A stretch of DNA of 53,781 nucleotides. It comes from a gamma proteobacterium endosymbiont of Lamellibrachia anaximandri. Its GTDB lineage: Bacteria > Pseudomonadota > Gammaproteobacteria > Chromatiales > Chromatiaceae. The notes below the pieces were generated by a model. The model was not told where the DNA came from. It saw only the letters and a list, made by a program, of their open reading frames with translations, and searched no databases. The position numbers and the translations under genes were made by a program. The stretch covers positions 80,732-134,512 of the forward strand of contig JAESPE010000001.1 of assembly GCA_016756835.1 (NCBI GenBank), written 5' to 3'. Of this stretch, positions 18,704 through 28,600 are shown one piece after another (within the stretch, counting starts at the first letter, position 1; each line of letters starts with the position of its first letter).

Positions 18704-18732
18704 AAAAAAAACACGGGCACATGGCCCGTGTT
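18704..18732 (-). terminator. Rho-independent terminator of the DUF2202 gene
   Basis: AACACGGGC (18710-18718) and GCCCGTGTT (18724-18732) form a perfect 9-bp stem with a 5-nt loop. Read on the minus strand, the stem is followed by a run of eight T residues. It lies 120 bp downstream of the gene ending at 18852. Confidence 0.85.
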
Positions 18733-18851
18733 ATTCAGTAACTCCGCATGTACGGGGTCAGTGCATCTCCCGCCCCCTCCTACTAATTAACCCCATTCGG
18801 ATTCCGCTCCATCACCAGGCGGTTGGGCCTGTTATCAATAACGACGTCGCC

Positions 18852-19520
18852 TTACCGGCTACGGCGACCTTTGCGGGAGTCCCGTCCACGTTCCATGGGA
18901 GAGTCGAGGATCATATCCACGTCATCCTGCTCCATTATTTGGGATTCATAGGCCACACCCAGGCTCTCTATCTGCCGTACGAATGCCCGCAGGTGGTTAC
19001 GGGAACCCCGCATGAGATTTTCATAGACCTGGATCAGATCCGGGTGGGTCGATTCGGCAATGGCCCTCTGCAGATCGAGGATATCGATCTCCTCAATCTT
19101 GGCCCCGACAATGAGGGCGGCGAGAAGGGACTCAGCCCCTTCTGCGGTCAAAGCTGTATAGAGCGCGGCCAGCTCAGGATTGACAAACGCACCCACAGAA
19201 TCGTCTATTACAGGATCGAGTAACGCATATCGGTTCAGCAGAACTGCCAGACTATCCATGTGTCGCTGTTCCGACGTTGATATATTGTAAAAGACCGGTT
19301 GCGGCCACTGCTTCGAGAGCGTCCGGTAGACATCCCTGGCGAGCTTCTCCTCCTCCCGCATAAACAACAGATCGGCTGCTTCCGCATCACTCAGCTGTTC
19401 AATCACTTGAATCTGGGCATCACTTTCAACCTGAGACTGTGTCTTCCAGCTTGCCTGAATGGGCGCTGAAACGAGCAAGGAAACAATAGCGGCGGTAAGT
19501 ATAGACTGTTTGGTATTCAT
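18852..19520 (-). CDS. Secreted ferritin-like DUF2202 protein
   Basis: 222 aa with a signal peptide (MNTKQSILTAAIVSLLVSAPIQA). The mature helical domain has LLFMREEEKLARDVYRTLSKQW and NISTSEQRHMDSLAVLLNRY, the Glu and His carrying helices of the ferritin-like DUF2202 fold, then ILDLQRAIAESTHPDLIQVYENLMRGSRNHLRAF. Such proteins bind a di-metal site; enzyme activity is not known. The C-terminus is a basic RGRDSRKGRRSR tail. ATG 19520 is preferred over the frame start at 19535 because AGGTG lies seven bases before it. Monocistronic: own terminator downstream and a 224-bp gap upstream. Confidence 0.88.
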   Translation of the reverse strand: MNTKQSILTAAIVSLLVSAPIQASWKTQSQVESDAQIQVIEQLSDAEAADLLFMREEEKLARDVYRTLSKQWPQPVFYNISTSEQRHMDSLAVLLNRYALLDPVIDDSVGAFVNPELAALYTALTAEGAESLLAALIVGAKIEEIDILDLQRAIAESTHPDLIQVYENLMRGSRNHLRAFVRQIESLGVAYESQIMEQDDVDMILDSPMERGRDSRKGRRSR

Positions 19521-19578
19521 GACTGGCACCTGCAAGTTGGCCTCCTGGTCCGGAGGTCTGGAACGTTACGCTAGTATT

Positions 19579-19596
19579 AGTTTATAACGATAAACT
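19579..19596. promoter_or_regulatory. Short perfect inverted repeat upstream of the DUF2202 gene
   Basis: AGTTTAT-AACG-ATAAACT lies about 60 bp before the ATG at 19520. It may be an operator or mRNA leader hairpin; no further evidence. Confidence 0.3.
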
Positions 19597-19744
19597 GAAA
19601 CAAACCTGAATAGGAGTCGCTTATACGCCTATGCAGTGCGTACTGGATCACATAAATAACAGTTAATTAATAAAGGTGATTCGTTGCACGAAAAATGGGC
19701 GAACCTAGGGTGCGCCGTGATGCTTGAGCTTGTAAAAACCAAGT

Positions 19745-20599
19745 TTACCGGGTTGAATTAAGTCCATCGCATTCATTCATAAATTCTTCCAGCACCTCCT
19801 CGTCGATCATCAGCTCTTTAATAGAGTTATCCCTACAGACCATGCTCTCCTCGGATTGTTCTGTCTCCAGCCCTAAATACCGGGTAAAGGTGATATATGA
19901 CGCGAGTTTGAGGGCACTGCATAATCCCTCTTGTTCCGTCGTCAGGCCGATCCCTTCAGTTACGGTATGATGAAAATAGATGGCAGAACATACATTTTCC
20001 GGCAGCTTCCAGTGTTTGGCCAGTAAAAAACTAATCGCAGGATGAGATGCTCCAAACCTCTCCCTCTCCAGATTCGGCAGAGAGATCGCTTGCAACCGGT
20101 TTTCTTCATAGAACGATTTGTACTCAGGAAACCGCTGCATCAGGAATATACTGCCCACCTCGTGGAAAAGCCCAGCCATATAGGCTTCTCCGGGATTTAT
20201 GGTTTCAAAGTGGCCCGCGATCACTCCGGCGTTGGTTCCAATCGAGTGAGAGACTTCGGAGAGATATTCAAACTCTGACATACTTGATTCCAGGGCGTTG
20301 CGCAGCGCCACACGGATAATCGTGTCCTTCAGTTGTTTCAGGCCCATGAGTCGGATCGCATGCTCAATCGACATTATCTCGGCCCTGAGGTTGAAGGCAG
20401 GTGAGTTGATTGTCTTCAGTATATTGGAGGCCAGTCCAATATCTTTGCGGATCAATTCAGCCACTTTATTGTCGTCCGGCCATAGACGGCCCAGTTCGTC
20501 GCTGATCTCCAGCAACAGGTTGGGTGGTGTGGGTATTGAAAGTCCTTTTATTATTATGCGAGCTTTGCGTAGCTCTTCAGTGTCGATAATGGGGGGCAT
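19745..20599 (-). CDS. HDOD-domain signalling protein
   Basis: 284-aa cytoplasmic protein made almost wholly of one HDOD domain: LSIPTPPNLLLEISDELGRLW at the start, then DIGLASNILKTINSPAFNLRAEIMSIEHAIRLMGLKQL, FETINPGEAYMAGLFHEVGSIFL and AISFLLAKHWKLPENV. HDOD domains resemble HD phosphohydrolases but generally lack activity and serve as signalling scaffolds, often linked to c-di-GMP, stress or motility control. It is 286 bp downstream of the hybrid kinase at 20886 on the same strand and could be read through or have its own promoter. The start has GGAG upstream. Confidence 0.9.
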   Translation of the reverse strand: MPPIIDTEELRKARIIIKGLSIPTPPNLLLEISDELGRLWPDDNKVAELIRKDIGLASNILKTINSPAFNLRAEIMSIEHAIRLMGLKQLKDTIIRVALRNALESSMSEFEYLSEVSHSIGTNAGVIAGHFETINPGEAYMAGLFHEVGSIFLMQRFPEYKSFYEENRLQAISLPNLERERFGASHPAISFLLAKHWKLPENVCSAIYFHHTVTEGIGLTTEQEGLCSALKLASYITFTRYLGLETEQSEESMVCRDNSIKELMIDEEVLEEFMNECDGLNSTR

Positions 20600-20885
20600 G
20601 TGTGTAACTTCTCCACATTTACATGTTTACAATTCAAAGTCCCGGCATATAGAAGGCTGGAAGCACTCTAACGTACGCCCTATACCATTATCGGCTCACT
20701 GCCTGATATCTTTAGACTCTTCGGCGTTTTGATTTGAAATCGCGCAGAACCTACGCCTGTACTAAGGAGAGCGCTGGAGAGCGATGGGACTGGTGGAATT
20801 AGGATTAGGATTCTTCTACAGATTAGGGAGAAGCAGACGGGCGTTCAGGCCCTAGGACTGTATCAGGATGATATTCAATGATCAC

Positions 20886-23800
20886 TCAGGAATGGTTGAG
20901 GAAATTATTCAGCCCGGCAATGAGAGGGTCAAGTTCAGTGGTTACCTTTTTCAATACCTCAGAGATCTCATCGTCTGAATTATGTTCATTACAAGCCATT
21001 TCCAGCTCCTGAGCTGCATCCCTGAGGGTGGTTGCGCCAATGTTTGCTGCAGAACCTTTTAAGCTATGAGCTGCACGGACAGCCCCATTCGGATCATCAC
21101 TCTGCTGTTCCATAAGGAAATCATTGAGGAAGCCATGCTGGCTATCACGAAACATGGTCAGTAGTTTTATGAAGAACTCAGGTCTGTTCCTCGCAATTTC
21201 AAGACCTTTGTCTATATCAATACCTGTCAGTTTATGGAAAGGATAGCTTGTCTTATACTCTTTTTTCGCAGAAGAAATTTCCACTTTTTGTGGTTTATTG
21301 GGAGATATCCATTTTGCCAGAACAGTGAATAACTCATTCACATCCAGCGGCTTGCCTATGTGGTCATCCATCCCTGCCGCTTTCGCCTTGGCTCTGTCAC
21401 TTTCCATGATGTTGGCAGTCATGGCGATGATGGGAAGTTCTTTGAATTTAACCTGATTACGGATTATTCGAGTAGCAGTATAGCCGTCCATGACCGGCAT
21501 CTGTATATCCATTAATACGCCATCGAAATGCTCCTTCTGTAAAATTTCAACAGCCTCTTTACCATTCCAAACCGAGGTGATAATAAAACCCCTGTCACTG
21601 AGCAACTCTTTTGCCAACTCCTGATTGATCTCATTGTCCTCTACCAGTAAAACCCTGATACCGGAAAAGTCGTCGATCTGTTTGTTCTTTGTATCCAGAT
21701 CTGTTTCCTTATGCTGCTCAGGGTCACCGGCTTCCAGTTGCACTGTAAAGTGAAAATCCGAGCCTTTATCTGGTTGACTCACTACCCAGATCTTACCTCC
21801 CATCAATTCAGTCAATCTTTTACTGATAGTCAATCCTAGCCCTGTACCTCCATATCGGCGACTGGTTGAACTGTCAGCCTGGCTAAAGGATTGAAACAAT
21901 TTTTGCTGATGCTCCGGCGTAATACCGATACCGGTATCACTGACACAAAAATGCAGTGTAAGTTGCTTGTCCTTTTGGTTCTCCAGTTTTGCACTAATGG
22001 ATATACGTCCCTGTTGAGTAAATTTAACAGCGTTGTTACCCAAATTAATCAAAATTTGTCCAAGCCGTAACGGATCACCAATGAGTTCATCCGGAATATC
22101 ATCCGCGACCTCTAAGATTAACTCTAGATTCTGTTCAGCTTCCTCGATCCCAATAAGATTTGAAACATTATCCAGCACAGATTGTAATTGAAAATTTACT
22201 TTTTCTATTTCCAGCTTTCCGGCTTCTATCTTGGAGATATTAAGAACATCGTTGATGATGCCAAGCAACAATTCGGCTGAGTAGTGTACTTTTCTAATGA
22301 AGTTATGCTGTTTTGGATTAAGATCGGTTCCCAGTGCCAGTTTTGACATACCGATTATGGCATTCATCGGCGTGCGGATTTCGTGACTCATATTGGCAAG
22401 GAAGTCACTCTTTGCCTGTGCAGAAGCTTCCGCAGCCTCTTTCGCTTCTGCCATTGCCTGTTCGGCCTGTTTTCGCTCGGTGGTATCACGCATGATGCCT
22501 ACAAACATTTGCTTGTTTCCCACCAATAGCTCGCTGACCGACAGCTCCATTGGGAAGGCATCACCGTCCTGCCGCAGACCTTTTATCTCGACTCTGCCGC
22601 TTATAACCCTTGATTCCCTCCCAGGGAGATATCGAGCCAGGTAGCTGTCATGTTTTGAGCGCATTGGTTCAGGCATTAGCATATTGATGTTGTTGCCGAT
22701 AACCTCAGATGCATCATAACCAAATAAAATCTCTGCAGAGGGGCTGAAAATCTCTACAATTCCCTTACCGTCAATCACAATGATGCCGTCAGCGGCACTG
22801 TCGATGATGGCTCGCGTGCGTTCTTCACTCTGTTTCAGTTCACTGGTTCGCTGTTCCACCCGTTGTTCCAGCTGAGCTTGGGCCTTTTGCAGTGAACGAT
22901 TCGCCTTCTCAGCCACCTCTTTAGCATTTTGCAACTCGCGCGTACGTTCTTCTACGCGACTTTCCAGCTCCCTGTTTTTCTTTTTAATATCGTTGATCAA
23001 GTCATTGAAATGGTACGCCAATGCACCCACCTCATCATTGGTTTTTATTTTTAGAGGTTCTTCATTTTGCTGCTCTGGAGACTCATTGGTAAACAGGAAC
23101 AGTCGATGTAGCGGCTCAAGCAGTTGTTGAGAAAATCGCCAGCCAAACAGTGCGATAAGAAAAAACAACAGCGCAAACAGCAGCTCGAATTCGTGTAAAA
23201 GCTCATCCTGTATCTTATCCAACTGCCGTGCAGGAATGGTGAATAGAATTGAGCCCTCCTGAATCGGGTCCATCAATTTCAGTCTGCGCGCGTAGGTGAA
23301 ATAGGAGATATCATTATACAGCAGCTTACTGATTGAATCAGGACGCTGGAGCATGGATTGATAGTCGGTCCACTGCATGGGAATAGTCTTTAATCGTCTG
23401 TCTTCACGATTAAAGGTTGAGGCCATAATGGCTCTGCGCCTGACCATGCTCAGACCGACACCAGCATCTTTGCTGAGATTATTTATAAGAGGGTCATTGA
23501 TCGCATAACCGACCAGAATAACAGCCTTGAGATGACCTTTATCGATATCTGATAATAGTCGACCTGAGGAATAGATAATAAAGTTATCCAGCTCCTGCAG
23601 GATGGAGGTACCGACTTCCCCATCAAGAATAGCCTCACGCACTATGAGATGAGACATACGGGATTTTCCAAGCTGTAACGGGTCTTCCGAGTGGTAGATC
23701 ACCCGCCCGTGAGAATCCAATAATACGGCGATATCCGCACTGGTCTCTTTTGCCAGTGCATCCATCTCAGTTGTGATAGATGCAGAGTCCTTCACATCTA

Positions 23801-24050
23801 TGGCAGCATGCAGGTCTGGGTGCAGTAAAAAGTGATTGGCACCATTTAGACCCATTTGACCGATTTGAGTAAATGAATTTTCAGCCATGTTACCGGCAGT
23901 CTGGAACTGACGGATTAACAACTCACGAAAGTCCTGCTCTGCAACGTAGCGGGCACCGAAAAGACCCACCAGTAAACCGAAGAAGAGTACTGCTGAGAAC
24001 AGCGCGACAATACGAAAATCGAGTCGCCGGTAAAATGGAACCTTTATCAT
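20886..24050 (-). CDS. Hybrid histidine kinase (periplasmic sensor, HAMP, PAS, HisKA, HATPase, REC, HPt)
   Basis: 1054 aa. TM1 13-33; double-Cache-like periplasmic domain about 36-285; TM2 286-305; HAMP 306-358; coiled coil 355-415; PAS about 407-525; HisKA with His556 (NMSHEIRTP); HATPase with YGGTGLGLTISKR; REC with Asp848 (LMDIQMPVMDGY); HPt with His995 (AAHSLKGSAANIG). A full His-Asp-His phosphorelay up to HPt lies in one chain, so a separate regulator elsewhere should take the phosphate. ATG 24050 is 22 bp after the multihaem cytochrome gene, which points to co-transcription and perhaps redox sensing. No strong ribosome-binding site. Confidence 0.93.
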   Translation of the reverse strand: MIKVPFYRRLDFRIVALFSAVLFFGLLVGLFGARYVAEQDFRELLIRQFQTAGNMAENSFTQIGQMGLNGANHFLLHPDLHAAIDVKDSASITTEMDALAKETSADIAVLLDSHGRVIYHSEDPLQLGKSRMSHLIVREAILDGEVGTSILQELDNFIIYSSGRLLSDIDKGHLKAVILVGYAINDPLINNLSKDAGVGLSMVRRRAIMASTFNREDRRLKTIPMQWTDYQSMLQRPDSISKLLYNDISYFTYARRLKLMDPIQEGSILFTIPARQLDKIQDELLHEFELLFALLFFLIALFGWRFSQQLLEPLHRLFLFTNESPEQQNEEPLKIKTNDEVGALAYHFNDLINDIKKKNRELESRVEERTRELQNAKEVAEKANRSLQKAQAQLEQRVEQRTSELKQSEERTRAIIDSAADGIIVIDGKGIVEIFSPSAEILFGYDASEVIGNNINMLMPEPMRSKHDSYLARYLPGRESRVISGRVEIKGLRQDGDAFPMELSVSELLVGNKQMFVGIMRDTTERKQAEQAMAEAKEAAEASAQAKSDFLANMSHEIRTPMNAIIGMSKLALGTDLNPKQHNFIRKVHYSAELLLGIINDVLNISKIEAGKLEIEKVNFQLQSVLDNVSNLIGIEEAEQNLELILEVADDIPDELIGDPLRLGQILINLGNNAVKFTQQGRISISAKLENQKDKQLTLHFCVSDTGIGITPEHQQKLFQSFSQADSSTSRRYGGTGLGLTISKRLTELMGGKIWVVSQPDKGSDFHFTVQLEAGDPEQHKETDLDTKNKQIDDFSGIRVLLVEDNEINQELAKELLSDRGFIITSVWNGKEAVEILQKEHFDGVLMDIQMPVMDGYTATRIIRNQVKFKELPIIAMTANIMESDRAKAKAAGMDDHIGKPLDVNELFTVLAKWISPNKPQKVEISSAKKEYKTSYPFHKLTGIDIDKGLEIARNRPEFFIKLLTMFRDSQHGFLNDFLMEQQSDDPNGAVRAAHSLKGSAANIGATTLRDAAQELEMACNEHNSDDEISEVLKKVTTELDPLIAGLNNFLNHS

Positions 24051-24072
24051 GTGCTCATGGGTTGCTTATTCT

Positions 24073-25428
24073 TCATTTACCATAAAAATCAGCATAGGCA
24101 TTAATTGCCCAATCCAGGCTTCTATCTGAATGACATCCTGCATTCTGGCAGGAGTTGGGCATCTTGTTTCCTTTTGATGATTCTGGCTTGACGATTTTAA
24201 AAGCGTGGCTGCGCAAGCTGAAGAAGCCACCGGTTTTTACGATACGAGGCATATGGCAATTGGGGCAGCCAACCTGCTCTGAAGGACAGGGGAAATGACG
24301 TTCATTATTTTGCGCCATTGACATTACATGGCAATTGCCGCAGACAGTAGCACCACCCCCAAAGCCGGGCTGTTTTTTATCATGACCATGCGGCTCGTGA
24401 CAGGAGACACAGGTAACGCCAAAACGCGCACTGTTCAGATCAGGTTTGTCGTTGCCATTGGCATGGCGATAATCAGTGGAGTGGCATTGCAGGCACTCTT
24501 TGGTTAGTGGGCCACGTTTACTCTCTTCATCTCCGTGACTTTCCAGCAAATTAGTCAGCGCTTTGGAATGTTTAGACTTGTTCCAGTCGCTGAATTCCTG
24601 GTGACGATTTTTTGAGAGCCCGTTACCCCACCAGTTTTTACCCTTTTTATCGTTTATTGGAGTCGATGGATCAAAAGTCGTTTTACTCAAGTCATCACCG
24701 GGAGTGAAGCCGGTAGGGAAGTTGAACTGGGTGCCCTTGATGACATCACCACTGGCAGTAGTGCCTCGATTATGGCATTGACCGCAGACAGATGCAGATA
24801 CGGAGCGGATAATATCCCCTTCCTCCTCGCCCTCATCTTCAGCGCTCTCTTCCTCATGACAGATATTGCAGGGCTTTGTGTGTTCAGTGGTTTCATGCTG
24901 GACATGGCGGCTTCCAGGACCATGACAGGCTTCACAACCAATGCCGAATTCAGCAAATTCAAGTGTGTTGGGATCAAAACCTGTAGTGTGACAGCCATTG
25001 CATTTGTATGACATCGGCGTCTCATGCCAGTCATTCACCTTATAGGGTACCCAGCGTTTCTGCATGACATACCACTTGGCTGGAAACGGGTAATATTCGC
25101 CGTCAATCATACGGGCGTAAACCTGCTCCCATTTGCTGCCGAGCACAAACTCAATGTCCTCTTTTTTAAAGGTGACAGCAGGGTCTCCACTGTTAAAGTC
25201 ACCTAAAATTTTGGCATCGGGAGAACTTACCGGGAGAAACATATAGGGGTGAAGCGTATTTTCACGCCATGAACTGTATTCATTGCTGTGGCACTCCTTA
25301 CATTTCTCAGAAGTGACATAGCGCATCTCTTCTGAAACTTCGTAGTGCATATAAGCAAAGGCAGAAATTAAAACCAACAACACCAGTAGTGTTAATTGGA
25401 GAAATATTTTTTTCCTAACTTGAAACAT
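24073..25428 (-). CDS. Membrane-anchored c554-like multihaem cytochrome c, about ten haems
   Basis: 451 aa with one N-terminal membrane helix (about 7-27) and a periplasmic body. CXXCH sites begin at Cys43, 143, 165, 187, 215, 312, 340, 363 and 388. A tenth candidate is CQNAGCH at 427-433, an unusual CX4CH site. The N-terminal VTSEKCKECHSNEYSSWRENTLHPYM and FGIGCEACHGPGSRH patterns match the cytochrome c554 / multihaem nitrite-reductase-like superfamily. An acidic insert lies at 192-205. No enzyme can be assigned. It is co-oriented with and 22 bp upstream of the hybrid kinase at 20886. The start is the only Met in reach, with a poor ribosome-binding site. Confidence 0.9.
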   Translation of the reverse strand: MFQVRKKIFLQLTLLVLLVLISAFAYMHYEVSEEMRYVTSEKCKECHSNEYSSWRENTLHPYMFLPVSSPDAKILGDFNSGDPAVTFKKEDIEFVLGSKWEQVYARMIDGEYYPFPAKWYVMQKRWVPYKVNDWHETPMSYKCNGCHTTGFDPNTLEFAEFGIGCEACHGPGSRHVQHETTEHTKPCNICHEEESAEDEGEEEGDIIRSVSASVCGQCHNRGTTASGDVIKGTQFNFPTGFTPGDDLSKTTFDPSTPINDKKGKNWWGNGLSKNRHQEFSDWNKSKHSKALTNLLESHGDEESKRGPLTKECLQCHSTDYRHANGNDKPDLNSARFGVTCVSCHEPHGHDKKQPGFGGGATVCGNCHVMSMAQNNERHFPCPSEQVGCPNCHMPRIVKTGGFFSLRSHAFKIVKPESSKGNKMPNSCQNAGCHSDRSLDWAINAYADFYGK

Positions 25429-25699
25429 AATTAATGAATAGTAATTTGATTTCTCGATGAGCAGCAGACTTGGCCATACCGCCCCCTGTTAGCACCTGAA
25501 ACCGGTGCATTTGAAACGATCCGTTTCGACATTTCCTCTTTTGTGAGCAGAAGATCAACCAGGCGCGTCCGTTACTCAAAACACCGTTCACAAGCACAAA
25601 CAGCCACGCAATGGCGCGACTGAAAGCGGTCTGACGTCTGCGCCAATAGAGGTGCCGCCGAAGCAGATTAACAGAGCGTCTTACCAGATGGGCCATCTC

Positions 25700-28600
25700 C
25701 TATCCCCCATCCAACATTGCCAGACCATCCATGATCTCTTCAAAACCGGCGTGAAATGCGGCCATTTGAGCCGTCGCTGCCTCCGGGTCATTCGCATGGC
25801 AAGCCGCTTCTATGGCCGCAGCCTGTTCAGAGAGCTTTTTGGCGCCAACATTGCCGCAAGTACCCTTGAGCCGGTGCGCCAGCAACCTGGCCTCTTCATT
25901 ATCCCCCTGCTCCAGCAACGACGCCATCTTCTCCGCGCTGGCACTGTGCTGCTGCCGAAACATCAGGAGTACCTTTTTATAGGAGGACCATCTGCCGCGC
26001 AGTCTCTGCAAGCCGTCGGCCAAGTCGATGCCAGGCAGAGAGTCTGGAGGTGTTTCCGCCGCAGACGTGGTTACCGGTTCAGGCCCAGCCTCTTGTTCCG
26101 GGGTTGAATGCGCATCTGACAGCGGTGCTGGTTTCGGCCGCTTCGTCTGTCGCAGTATCGCAGCAACCAGGTCATCAGCATCGAAGGGTTTGGTCACATG
26201 CTCCACCATGCCGGCGGCAAGACAGTGCTGCCGTTCCTCTCCCAGCGCGTGGGCGGTAAGCCCGATCACCGGTAACGCAGAGGTGAACTTATGGATGCGT
26301 CGAGTCGCCTCGTAACCGTCCATCACGGGCATTTGCACATCCATCAAAACGATATCAAAGGCGGTGACTCCCAGCTCCTTCAAGCGTTCCAACGCCTGAT
26401 GGCCGTTTTCGGCGAAAACCACATGGGCACCTTCGTGTTCGAGCGTATCCTTGAGGATGAGCCTGTTCATCTCCACATCTTCCGCCGCCAACACATGAAT
26501 TCCCTTGAGACGGGTGCCTGTTTTCTCCAGTTTCCGGATCTCACGTTCGGTATCGGGAGCCGTCTCCACCAATGGAAGGCAGAGGGTGAAAGTGCTGCCC
26601 CTTTTCGGCTCACTTTTTACGCTGATATGCCCATCCATCAGGTTAGCCAGATTATGGCTGATGGCAAGTCCAAGGCCGGTGCCGCCAAAACGTCGCGTGG
26701 TGGATGTGTCACCCTGGTCGAAGGGCGTAAACAGACGCGACATCTGTTCACTGTTCATACCAATGCCTGTGTCAATCACGTTGAAACAGGTTTGCTCACC
26801 CTGGCGGCCAATCTGCAACTGCACCTCGCCCTCCTCGGTGAATTTGACCGCATTGCTCAATAGGTTCAGCAGTACCTGGCGCAATCGCAGTGAATCGCCC
26901 GCCACCCAGGCTGGCAGAGCAGGGTCAAGATGGAGGGAGAACGCCAGCCCTTTCTCCCCGGCTTGGCTCGCCACCAGGCTGACAGCATCCTCCACGATTG
27001 CGGCCAGCCTGAAGGGTTGGTTCTCCACTTTGACCTTGCCGGACTCCAGCTTGGAGAGATCGAGGATGTCGTTGAGGATGCCCAGCAGGTGCTGTCCGGA
27101 GTTGAGGATATGATGAAATCTCTCCGTGTTCTCCGACTCCTTACTATCACGCTGCCCCATTCTTGCCAGCCCCAGTACGGCGTTGAGTGGCGTGCGGATC
27201 TCGTGACTCATGTTGGCGAGAAACTCCGATTTCGCCCCTGCTGCCGCTTCAGCCCTCTCTTTCGCTTCAGTCATCGCCTGTTCAGCAGCCTTGTGTTCAG
27301 TGATGTCTTGCACGGCGCCGTGGGCGGTAATGGGCTGGCCTTGTGCATCAAAGACAATTTCGGCACGCTCCCGCACCCACTTGGCTTTGCCTTCCACAAG
27401 AATGCGATGCTCGATGTCGTAGGGGGCGCCTTTCAGGGCATCATGCCACGCAGCCATAGTGTGATCACTATCATCCGGATGAACAAAACCGACAAAGTCC
27501 GTCAGGCTCACCTGTGTGCCGACGGGAACCCCGAAGATGTGATAGGTCTCGCTGGACCAGGTCAGTTGACTGTCGGCCATATCCACATGCCAACTGCCCA
27601 CATGGGCAATTGTCTCGGCGCGCGCCAGGCTGGCTGAGCGTTCGGCCACCAGATCTTCCAGGTGCAGACGGTGGCTCTCCAACTCCTGTTCCGTTCGTTT
27701 GCGCTCTGTGATGTCTTCCGAGATTCCGAGTAGATATTTTGCTTCGCCGTTTTTACCTCGAATGACAGTCTTGCGGGTGTGCAGAATCCGTGTCCCTTTG
27801 GGTGTTTCAATGGGCTCTTCAGATATATCCAACTGCTTTCCCGATTCCAACACCTCCCTGTCTTTAGCAGTGAAGAAATCGGCTTGTTCCTGCGGAAAAA
27901 AGTCATAGTCATTCTTGCCGATAAGATCCTTGCAAGGCATCCCAAGCAGTGTTTCACCTGCCTGATTGAAACGGACAAACCGAAGTTCTTTCGCATCCTT
28001 GACAAAAAGCATGTTGGGAATGTTTTCAATGATTGTGTCGAGTTCCTGTTCGCGATCCTGAAGCGAGTGCGCAATTTTATTGCGCTCGGTAACGTCAATC
28101 AGCGTGCTTTGCATGCCAGTGACCTCACCCTCTGAATCAAACACTGGCCTGGAGTTGTTTAGTACAGTAATGATACTCCCGTCTTTACGCACCAGTCTGT
28201 GCTCGAAATTGACAATCCTTCCCCCGGCAAGGAGATGTTCCTGGGCAGGCTGAACAGCACCCTGATCGGCATCAACTTCCGGGATACTCATGTTAAGCAG
28301 TTCGTTCCTGGAGTACCCCAATAATTCAATACCTGCCTCGTTTGTGTCGATAAAGTTTTTATCCCTGTCGAAAACATATATTGCAGCTACAGATTCGTTG
28401 AATATCCCACGATATTTACTCTCGCTTTTCGCTAACACTTCATTCAGTTCACGATAGCGCGCCTGGCTCTTCAGCAGATCCGTTTCAGCCTGTTTGCGCT
28501 CGGTTATATCAATACCCAAGGGCACCAGCCAGGCTACCTTACCCTGTGAATCGGTAACAGGTTGCAAGGAGAACTCGGCGATGCGTATTCCCCATTGTGT

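Noticed and set aside
18852..20599. DUF2202 and HDOD genes as a functional pair
   Set aside because: They have a 224-bp gap with a hairpin and no shared theme; treated as separate units.
25415..25696. 93-codon minus-strand frame between the ten-haem cytochrome and the multi-PAS kinase
   Set aside because: Arg/Cys-rich, no ribosome-binding site, overlaps the cytochrome start; looks like chance.
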